IMG/VR virus record: IMGVR_UViG_3300042465_001737
Location: 1-20,672 of that record
Length of the DNA: 20,672 nt
DNA from: a virus
Strand: one strand, 5' to 3'
Positions 15,172 to 20,672 of this stretch are shown here, piece by piece. The notes under the pieces are model-generated. The model made no database searches. It saw only the letters and a program-made list of their open reading frames with translations, and was not told the origin of the DNA. Within the stretch, counting starts at the first letter, position 1, and each line of letters starts with the position of its first letter. A program made the position numbers and the translations under genes.

Positions 15172-15911
15172 AATAACTCCAATGTCAAAAGTTCGTGTTC
15201 AATTAGTTGACGCGCCCAACGCGCCACCAGTTCATCACTCGGATAACGCACACCGGCAAACTGCCCTGAAACCGTCTGTGAGCCGCTAACTTTTCCGGCA
15301 TACCCTAAGGCACCAACCACGGTGGCAAACGTCTGTGTGTTGCCTTTTGCCCCACCTGTGTGCATTGTGGGCTGCGGTTGTTGCGGTCTTGGCCGGATCG
15401 GTTGCGGTCTTGGCACGTATTGGAAAAACGGCAGGTGACCAGTGACAACCTCAGGCTCGGGCGGGGGCGGTGGCGGGGGCCCATCAGGTGAACCGGATGC
15501 AGAACCTGTCGAAACCGAAACGCCAACAATATTGCCAGCTAGTGCAGGACTACCAGCGCCAGCGCCTTGGCCAACACTTTCACCGTCAACAATGCCGACA
15601 AGTGCAGGCGTGCCATCGGCGGTGCCAGTGGAAACACTGACGCCAATGACGCTGCCCGTGTTGCCTTCAACACCAACAACCGAACCGCTTGACGCCGATG
15701 AACCAACAACACTGCCAACATAACCAACAACACCAAGGGCGCTGCCGGTCGTGGTGCTTGACCCTGTTGCCGAACCTGTGAAACCTTGAACACCAACAAC
15801 TTGGCCGGTGCTCGTACTCTGCCCAACAACAAAGCCGGTGCCTTGTCCACCGAGTACATCGGTGTCAAGTTGACCAAGGCTTGCGCTGTCAAGAGTGAAC
15901 AGCCCAGCCAT
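15168..15911 (-). CDS. Repeat protein with 10-residue glycine period and proline linker
   Basis: A 247-residue low-complexity protein. Glycine occurs at every tenth residue from 30 to 140, giving about five and a half 20-residue units of the form xSxSTGxxxG VxGxxGSxxG. A linker of seven prolines and PRPQ/RPRPQQPQP follows (residues 145-182). One and a half further repeats come at 195-221, then a charged helical tail (SDELVARWARQLIEHELLTL). Such glycine/beta-turn periodicity suggests an elongated surface fibre or solenoid, with the helical tail as a binding or trimerising end. This is inference. The gene lies between two virion-like genes, starts 3 bases after its neighbour and ends overlapping the next. 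I do not recognise a family. Confidence 0.75.
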   Translation of the reverse strand: MAGLFTLDSASLGQLDTDVLGGQGTGFVVGQSTSTGQVVGVQGFTGSATGSSTTTGSALGVVGYVGSVVGSSASSGSVVGVEGNTGSVIGVSVSTGTADGTPALVGIVDGESVGQGAGAGSPALAGNIVGVSVSTGSASGSPDGPPPPPPPEPEVVTGHLPFFQYVPRPQPIRPRPQQPQPTMHTGGAKGNTQTFATVVGALGYAGKVSGSQTVSGQFAGVRYPSDELVARWARQLIEHELLTLELL

Positions 15912-15914
15912 GGA

Positions 15915-16268
15915 CTACGCCACAGATTCAGACAAGTTGCCAGCGGCGATTGTGTAAGTGCCAGCGGTTGCGAAAGTTTGATTGGTGTCCAATGCGCGTG
16001 AACCGTAGAACGTGCCAGCGGTTCCTGCCGACCAATAACCAATGAAGGCAATGGTCGTGGAACCTGGGACATCAAAGACAATGGCGCCGTCATTGACAGC
16101 GGTGCCGCCACTAGCGGCAGCCCAGTCAGCAAGTTCGCGTGTGTACGGCGAGCCGGTAACTTCATTCGCGCCGTTGGTGCTAGGGTCGGCGGTATGAAGT
16201 GACACATGCGTTGCTGCGGCGGTCAAACCGTTGAGCATAACGTTGCGTCCAGTAGTTGTCAGTGCCAT
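15915..16268 (-). CDS. Virion/tail-fibre-associated protein
   Basis: A 117-residue protein, MALTTTGRNVMLNGLTAAAT at the start. It contains HVSLHTADPS, YTRELADWAAASGG, IVFDVPGSTTIAFIGYWSAG and TFATAGTYTIAAGNL. Proteins of this outline (short helix, then THVSLHTADP, WAAASGG, FxxPxxTxVAxVG.W) are frequent in phages, often annotated as tail fibre or minor structural proteins; their role has not been settled as far as I know. There is no enzyme motif. It starts 3 bases after the portal stop, inside the head module, which is unusual for a fibre gene. It is likely a virion surface component. Confidence 0.75.
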   Translation of the reverse strand: MALTTTGRNVMLNGLTAAATHVSLHTADPSTNGANEVTGSPYTRELADWAAASGGTAVNDGAIVFDVPGSTTIAFIGYWSAGTAGTFYGSRALDTNQTFATAGTYTIAAGNLSESVA

Positions 16269-16271
16269 GGG

Positions 16272-17801
16272 TTAATTCTCCACAATCTTTGTGATGTTGC
16301 CGTCAGTGTCGCGCTCAATGTTGCGGGTGCGTGGTGCAGCCTCTGGCACGTTGACATTGACAACAGGTGCAGGCATTGAACGCAAACCCTCAGCCAATGC
16401 GTTGGCAATGTCCTCGGGGTCATAGTCGCGGGCGCCTAAATAAAGTTCCTCAACGTCAACGCCAGACTCGCCAACCTGTGCAGCGTTCTGCAACTGAACC
16501 GTTGGCAGGCCAGTGTGATCCATCGCCGGCAAACCAAGTGAGGAAAGCACGTCAATTGGATTGAAACCGACACTAATCAAACGCACGGCCATGCCGACAC
16601 GCTTGTCAGTCTCCACAATGTTTGCTGCTGCTAGGTCAACGTGTGACAACGGTACGCGCATCACATCGCCGCCTTCAACGTTGCGCAAGTCCTCAAGGCG
16701 TCTGATGTCGTTGATGGAAAGGAAACCAGCTTGGATTCCTTGGGAGTAAGCGGCGTAACGGCTTTGGATATCGCCGCGCAGCAAACCTTCCATGTTGAAC
16801 TTCAAAAACGCACCAGGCGAGATTGGTGTGAGCAAACGCCCAAACGCTTCCTCGAGCTTGTAAATGATTGGGCGCAACGTGATAGTTACAAATGAAACGC
16901 TGTCTTGCTCTTGGCTGGCGTAGGCACGGGCGCCTGGCACCTGTGAGCCGAGCATTGAAGGTTGAATCTTGAAAATCCGCGCAACTTCCTCAACCGCAAA
17001 CTTCTTGGCCTCAATGAGTTGTGCCTGTTGCGCATCGTCTGACATGCGCTCAAACTTGGCACCGCCGGTGAGAATGTTTGGCCGGTGTGCATTGCGCATG
17101 CCGTGACTGTTCTTTTCAAACTGTTCCTTCAGCCGGTCAGCCTGCTCACTGGTCATATCGCCAGGGTAGGAAATGATGCCGGAACTGACAGTGCCTTGGC
17201 CAAAGTAGCGGGCAGAGAACTCGTCAAGGGCGCGGGATATTCCCAACACGTCTTTGAGTTGATCAACGCGGGACTCACCTTTAATGTCCCCAGCTTTGCG
17301 CATGTCGGTGATGTGAACCATGTCCTCACCAGGGATGACAATGCTGTTGTCAAACAAGAACTCAATGAAGCCGCGATTGTTGCGCCGTGGTGTTACGCGC
17401 ATAGGGTCAAGGTTGGACAACGCCAACACGCTGCCGTCAGTGTCGCGCAGGATGCGAGTGTAAGAGTTGCCGGCCAGCAACATTGAAATAATGATGGTTT
17501 GGTAAAAGTCGCTGCGGCCAACGGTCGGGTCGGCTTCTGGTTGGTCAATCCACATTGGCTTTGGCCTGAATGGTAGGCGCTCTCCGTTTTGCCGGAAGAA
17601 CACGTCAAGGGGCAATGTTGAAACAGTGTCAGCAATCAACCGCACGGCAGAATAAACAACGCCAATTTTCATTGCCGCCGTCTGATTCATCTGCACACCG
17701 GCAAGGGTTTGCTGGCTGAATGTTTGGTCAGACAGGAACAATGACTGATAAGTTATTGCGCGTTCCTCTGTCGCTGGTTTGATTAAACGCCCAAGCATCA
17801 T
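16272..17801 (-). CDS. Portal protein, HK97 family
   Basis: A 509-residue portal subunit; twelve form the DNA gate at one capsid vertex and dock the terminase. The typical N-terminal blocks are visible: MKIGVVYSAVRLIADTVSTL, PLDVFFRQNG, then SDFYQTIIISMLLAGNSYTR and LDPMRVTPRRNNRGF. The clip/stem region has IKGESRVDQLKDVL and EQFEKNSHGMRNAHRPNILT. The C-terminus ends in a short acidic and VNVNVP segment. The length is usual for the family. The ATG at 17801 has GGAG 5 bases upstream and overlaps the stop of the small membrane protein (ATGATG), so translation is coupled. Confidence 0.92.
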   Translation of the reverse strand: MMLGRLIKPATEERAITYQSLFLSDQTFSQQTLAGVQMNQTAAMKIGVVYSAVRLIADTVSTLPLDVFFRQNGERLPFRPKPMWIDQPEADPTVGRSDFYQTIIISMLLAGNSYTRILRDTDGSVLALSNLDPMRVTPRRNNRGFIEFLFDNSIVIPGEDMVHITDMRKAGDIKGESRVDQLKDVLGISRALDEFSARYFGQGTVSSGIISYPGDMTSEQADRLKEQFEKNSHGMRNAHRPNILTGGAKFERMSDDAQQAQLIEAKKFAVEEVARIFKIQPSMLGSQVPGARAYASQEQDSVSFVTITLRPIIYKLEEAFGRLLTPISPGAFLKFNMEGLLRGDIQSRYAAYSQGIQAGFLSINDIRRLEDLRNVEGGDVMRVPLSHVDLAAANIVETDKRVGMAVRLISVGFNPIDVLSSLGLPAMDHTGLPTVQLQNAAQVGESGVDVEELYLGARDYDPEDIANALAEGLRSMPAPVVNVNVPEAAPRTRNIERDTDGNITKIVEN

Positions 17802-17932
17802 TCACGCTCCATTGCAATACCGAGAAGGACAAGACCAAGACCGGCGACAATTACGCCGGCAGGGATAAACACAAGACCGGCGCCAAGTGCAACAGCGGCA
17901 ATGCCTGCAATCTGAAACACGTTGGCGGTCAT
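17798..17932 (-). CDS. Small two-helix membrane protein
   Basis: A 44-residue protein, MTANVFQIAGIAAVALGAGL then VFIPAGVIVAGLGLVLLGIA, ending MERE. It is almost all hydrophobic, with two short Gly/Ala-rich membrane segments joined at VFIPAG, a hairpin. Start ATG 17932 lies 7 bases after the terminase stop (stop codon 17940-17942). The stop overlaps the portal ATG, so the gene fills the gap exactly. Similar short hydrophobic frames occur near packaging genes in other phages without assigned function. It might anchor the packaging complex to the membrane, or act in lysis or superinfection exclusion; none can be shown. Confidence 0.62.
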   Translation of the reverse strand: MTANVFQIAGIAAVALGAGLVFIPAGVIVAGLGLVLLGIAMERE

Positions 17933-17939
17933 TGGTCTC

Positions 17940-19451
17940 CTAGAAAAAGTTCACTGACGGTGGCTCAGGTTCATGCTCATGCACCCAAGTGGCGCGGTCA
18001 AACGCCATGACAAATGCAACCGCCGCGTCAATCTTGCGCGGTGAGTTGCGGTGTTCTTTCGTTATGCGCGGGCCAAGTCTGTCAGTCTTGACCACACAAT
18101 TGTTGAGATGCCTGACAAGTGTCGGGTTGTGATCGTGTAGCACATTGCCGCTCATTACGGCGTCATAGGTCTTGGCTGTCGCTGGCACCATGCGCGCCGG
18201 ACTACTTGAATTATATTCGACAATCGGCAAACCCAGCGCAGCAAGTTCCTGCATGGAACGTTGCCAGCGGAAAGGATCACACACAACCTCGGTCACATTA
18301 AAGTCACGGCAAGTGTCCATGATGGTGGCCTCAACCTCAGCAATGTCAACACGCCAGTCATCGGTGTCATTGGGTTGTTTCTCCCACGCCTTAATCAACC
18401 ACGCTGTCGGCTTAGATTCCACAGTGACACCGACAAGGGCAGTGGAGTCGCCAGAGAAAGAACCATCAAAACCGACAATGATGGGCACGGTGTGGTCAGG
18501 TGGCTCGGCCTTAGGCAATGACTCCCACGCGCCAGAGGGCAGCCACGCTGTCTGTGCGTTCACCCATTGATTCATCCGCTTAGTGCGAAACTCATTCTCA
18601 GGTGTGCGCTTGACGGCAGATTCAAAATCCTCAGGATCTTGCAAGTCACCGAAGCCAGGGTTGGCGGCAAGCCATGATGTCTTTTCGCGGTGGTCGTCAA
18701 TGTCTTTGGATTGCCACCACGCCATGAAAAATGAAGGGTCATCCACTTCACCGCTGGCAACCTTTTCGCCATACTGGTAAAGCCGGTAGCAGGTGGAGTC
18801 TTGGCCGGTGCTGTCACCTTTGACGCCGGCGGTGGTGATGCCAAGGGTCAAGGAATCGACACGCGCAGCCTGCGCCAGTGACATCACATTCCACAGTTCA
18901 TCGTTCGGCGCGGCGTGCAGCTCGTCATACAACACCAATGTTGGTGACAATCCCTCTTTGGTGAACGCCTCAGAGGAAAGCACTCGGTATACCGATCCGG
19001 TGCTGGGCACTTCAATGGCGTCCCGATAAGTCTTGGTTATGGCAGCAAGTTCGGGTGAGTTCTCCACCATGGACTTGGCGCTACCGAAAACGATGCGCGC
19101 TTGGTCTCTGTCAGCGGCGCAACTGTAAACTTCACCGCCACGCGGCCCCATGATCAAACCGTGCAAGGCAATACCTGAACCGATGGCTGACTTGCCGTTT
19201 TTACGCGCAAGACCAACCAACGCGGTGCGATGCCGTAGGCGACCATCAGGGCGGCGGGCAAAGAGATAAGACAGCAACTCACGCTGCCAAGGCCGCATGA
19301 TCAAAGGTTGACCGGCGTTGCCGCCGATGGAGTCTTTTACTTGCGGGCACATCTGTTCAATGAAGTCAGTGACAAGTGCGCCATCACCGCGCTTGCGATC
19401 AGCGGCAGGCACCTTGGTCAGCAGCGCAGGTGGCCAACCTTTTGTGGTCAT
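17940..19451 (-). CDS. Terminase large subunit
   Basis: A 503-residue packaging motor. The ATPase part has a Walker A-like GLARKNGKSA (residues 80-89), Walker B LVLYDE (172-177, catalytic Glu177) and the coupling motif LGITTAG (203-209). The RuvC-like nuclease shows acidic residues at D329 (VGFDGSFSGD), D392 (VCDPF) and D475 (KIDAAVA), so both domains appear intact. The length is normal for the P27-associated type. It binds the portal and small terminase, translocates DNA into the prohead and cuts it. The ATG shares one base with the small terminase stop (TAATG). Confidence 0.95.
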   Translation of the reverse strand: MTTKGWPPALLTKVPAADRKRGDGALVTDFIEQMCPQVKDSIGGNAGQPLIMRPWQRELLSYLFARRPDGRLRHRTALVGLARKNGKSAIGSGIALHGLIMGPRGGEVYSCAADRDQARIVFGSAKSMVENSPELAAITKTYRDAIEVPSTGSVYRVLSSEAFTKEGLSPTLVLYDELHAAPNDELWNVMSLAQAARVDSLTLGITTAGVKGDSTGQDSTCYRLYQYGEKVASGEVDDPSFFMAWWQSKDIDDHREKTSWLAANPGFGDLQDPEDFESAVKRTPENEFRTKRMNQWVNAQTAWLPSGAWESLPKAEPPDHTVPIIVGFDGSFSGDSTALVGVTVESKPTAWLIKAWEKQPNDTDDWRVDIAEVEATIMDTCRDFNVTEVVCDPFRWQRSMQELAALGLPIVEYNSSSPARMVPATAKTYDAVMSGNVLHDHNPTLVRHLNNCVVKTDRLGPRITKEHRNSPRKIDAAVAFVMAFDRATWVHEHEPEPPSVNFF

Positions 19452-19894
19452 TATCGTTGCGCAGCCCTAGCCTGCAACGCCTCAAGTTTGGACACAGCAC
19501 GCACCTCGGCCACGCCCATGCGAGTGCGGTCAACAGGTGTGAAGCCAAGGGCAGACAACATGGATTTGATTTGGTCATCAATGTTACGCAAGGCAACACG
19601 GTCACGCCATTCGCCCTCACCTGAGAGAACATAGGCGCGCAACGCCTCACGTTCCTCCATGGTCTCGGCAAGCATCTGCACAAGTTCAATGTCGGTGTTG
19701 GGCGATAACCACACGGCGCCTTCACTCCACACGCGATTCCACAAGCGCTGACCTTCATGCATCAAAGGCCGCAACACAGGTGGGATGCCATCGGCAGCGG
19801 GCAGCGCAATCACAGATGACACGGCAGGCAAGGCGCGTTTTCCTGGGTTGCCAAGTTTGCGCTGTTGCTCAATGGGCTTTGGTGGGTTAGGCAT
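19451..19894 (-). CDS. Terminase small subunit, P27 family
   Basis: A 147-residue DNA-recognition subunit. The opening MPNPPKPIEQQRKLGNPGKR is the characteristic P27-family start. The centre is helical (LMHEGQRLWNRVWSEG, TDIELVQMLAETMEEREALR) and the C-terminus has LSALGFTPVDRTRMGVAEVR. It selects phage DNA and regulates the large subunit encoded just downstream. The Shine-Dalgarno (GAGGA) is about 12 bases from the ATG, so initiation may be modest. The gene follows the PrimPol-like gene after about 30 bases. Confidence 0.92.
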   Translation of the reverse strand: MPNPPKPIEQQRKLGNPGKRALPAVSSVIALPAADGIPPVLRPLMHEGQRLWNRVWSEGAVWLSPNTDIELVQMLAETMEEREALRAYVLSGEGEWRDRVALRNIDDQIKSMLSALGFTPVDRTRMGVAEVRAVSKLEALQARAAQR

Positions 19895-19924
19895 TAGGTC
19901 ACAATCCTCAGTTCGCAGGTGAAA

Positions 19925-20470
19925 CTAGACAGGCAAAGACTCGACAAGTTCGGTGATGTTGGCAAGGCGTGCAGGGAACTTGGAAAACCTGCGACCCGTC
20001 ACGGTCATGTAGCGCCCACGGTCATACACTTCAACGCCATCGGCGCGCCGACCTTTGCCAATTTCGGCAAAACCAAAGATGTGCAAACCCGTGCCAGACG
20101 GTGACACCTCAACGTAAGTGTCAGGACAACGCGCAAGAATGTCACGCGCCCACGGCAATGCACGACCGTCAACGAGGCAATGGTCAAGATCAATGCAGGC
20201 GATGCCATCACCAGCGAGAACGAAGCCAACGCCGTCACCGATGTCTGACTGGGCAACGGTATCGAAGTCAGCCCATGTGTCAGGGTTGGTGCTCGAGGCG
20301 TTGTGACCAGTGACAGTCATCGGCACTTTGTTGCGATGTCGCACCCAACGAGGCAGCGCCATCAACTCGCGTGGTGGCTGTCGGCGTGAGTACGCCACGC
20401 GGCACTTGACCGAACATGTCACGGCGCCGGCGCGAGCTGTAAAAAATTGGTGGCACTGTGCGCAGGTCAT
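19925..20470 (-). CDS. Zinc-ribbon plus PrimPol-like (AEP) domain protein
   Basis: 181 residues from ATG 20470. The N-terminus MTCAQCHQFFTARAGAVTCS VKC carries a CxxC...CxxxC zinc site (residues 3, 6, 19, 23). The rest matches the N-terminal domain of bifunctional primase-polymerases: GDGVGFVLAGDGIACIDLDH with the DxD metal pair, then SPSGTGLHIFG with the catalytic Ser/His, and EVYDRGRYMTVTGR. All three core motifs appear present. No helicase domain follows, so it is a stand-alone primase-like protein of about a quarter of the usual fused length. It may prime replication or be a repurposed nucleotide-binding protein. The frame extends to 20572, but 20470 sits 6 bases after a TATGAT box, which fits a leaderless message. 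Confidence 0.78.
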   Translation of the reverse strand: MTCAQCHQFFTARAGAVTCSVKCRVAYSRRQPPRELMALPRWVRHRNKVPMTVTGHNASSTNPDTWADFDTVAQSDIGDGVGFVLAGDGIACIDLDHCLVDGRALPWARDILARCPDTYVEVSPSGTGLHIFGFAEIGKGRRADGVEVYDRGRYMTVTGRRFSKFPARLANITELVESLPV

Positions 20471-20476
20471 GGTGCA

Positions 20477-20482
20477 ATCATA
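20477..20482 (-). promoter_or_regulatory. -10 box of a leaderless promoter (leftward)
   Basis: TATGAT on the minus strand, six bases (TGCACC) before ATG 20470. This is the spacing of leaderless transcripts, where transcription begins at or next to the start codon, common in Actinobacteria. No good -35 box or Shine-Dalgarno is present. It probably opens the PrimPol and packaging operon. Confidence 0.5.
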
Positions 20483-20593
20483 GTGCAGCGCAACGGTTTT
20501 CGCGTTGTAACACTTAAAAAATTGGAGGCAATTTGAGGGGGCATAGGCGCCACAACTTTGCCAAACCTGCAACCCTTGGCGTGCTCAATGTGC

Positions 20594-20599
20594 TACGGT
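20594..20599 (+). promoter_or_regulatory. -10 box of a leaderless promoter (rightward)
   Basis: TACGGT on the plus strand, six bases (CTCACC) before GTG 20606, the same geometry as the leftward box (TAnnnT, then six bases ending CACC, then the start). No Shine-Dalgarno is seen. This makes 20483-20593 a divergent control region. No gene is seen in it. Confidence 0.4.
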
Positions 20600-20605
20600 C
20601 TCACC

Positions 20606-20672
20606 GTGGCCAGAATCAACGCCTGCGGGCATCCTGCGGCAAAGGGTCGAAATGCGGATGCGCACGCGGAGC
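20606..20672 (+). CDS. Rightward gene, 5' part only
   Basis: From GTG 20606 the frame is open to the window edge and gives MARINACGHPAAKGRNADAH AE. The opening MARxxxCGHP resembles the start of small phage proteins with a zinc-type cysteine/histidine pair, including some HNH nucleases. Only 22 residues are visible, so no function can be named. It is the only rightward gene and would start an early or regulatory set transcribed away from the virion genes. Confidence 0.35.
   Translation, partial: MARINACGHPAAKGRNADAHAE

Noticed and set aside
20471-20572. Longer N-terminus of the PrimPol-like protein
   Set aside because: It would include the TATGAT box, and the zinc-ribbon starts right after ATG 20470.
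1-20672. CRISPR array, IS element, integrase/att site, diversity-generating retroelement or defence system
   Set aside because: No direct repeats with spacers, transposase, recombinase, reverse transcriptase or recognised defence gene is visible. The repeats present are inside protein-coding glycine-rich genes.
20606-20672. HNH endonuclease call for the rightward gene
   Set aside because: Only 22 residues are present, with one CGHP motif and no nuclease core, so it stays unassigned.

Overview
The window looks like the virion (structural) module of a tailed double-stranded DNA phage or prophage (Caudoviricetes, siphovirus type). Almost everything reads leftward, on the minus strand. The right end holds a divergent promoter region and the first bases of a rightward gene. 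There is no host chromosomal gene, integrase, tRNA or IS element. The type set is a P27-family small terminase, a large terminase, an HK97-family portal, an S78/HK97 prohead protease, an HK97-fold capsid, a gp6-like connector, a tail terminator and tube, a gpG/gpGT chaperone pair, and a tape measure. Several domain variants resemble those of phages of Actinobacteria, and both genes at the right end have promoters of the leaderless kind (a TAnnnT box six bases before the start codon). An actinobacterial, possibly aquatic, host is therefore my best guess, but it is an inference.

Layout in transcription order (right to left). (1) A rightward gene cut by the window edge and, divergent from it, a zinc-ribbon/PrimPol-like protein (20470-19925). 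(2) Packaging: small and large terminase (19894-17940), a 44-residue membrane hairpin protein (17932-17798) and the portal (17801-16272). (3) Three small virion-surface-like proteins placed between portal and protease (16268-14908), one with a strict 10-residue glycine period. (4) A 599-residue multidomain head protein whose C-terminal third is the prohead protease. A strong internal ribosome binding site could also make the protease alone. (5) A roughly 120-base, densely hairpinned non-coding segment, then the major capsid gene (12939-11737). (6) A four-gene sugar cassette (11633-8097): three glycosyltransferases and a GDP-mannose 3,5-epimerase-like enzyme, inserted between capsid and head-tail connector genes. 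(7) Connector, tail terminator, tail tube, gpG, gpGT by a -1 frameshift at CCCTTTG, a gp10-like protein, tape measure, tail hub-like protein, and a distal adhesin set (2318-2) dominated by a polyglycine protein with a duplicated domain.

The genes are tightly packed. Many junctions share bases between stop and start (TAATG, TGATG, ATGA, GTGA), so the module is probably read from one or a few long transcripts with coupled translation. The strongest Shine-Dalgarno sequences precede the most abundant virion proteins (capsid, tail tube) and the internal protease start. A 10-bp hairpin separates the capsid gene from the sugar cassette and may lower downstream expression.

The least ordinary parts are the sugar cassette inside the head module, the structured RNA ahead of the capsid gene, the HiPIP-like four-cysteine segment in the head polyprotein, and the programmed frameshift that splits gpGT.
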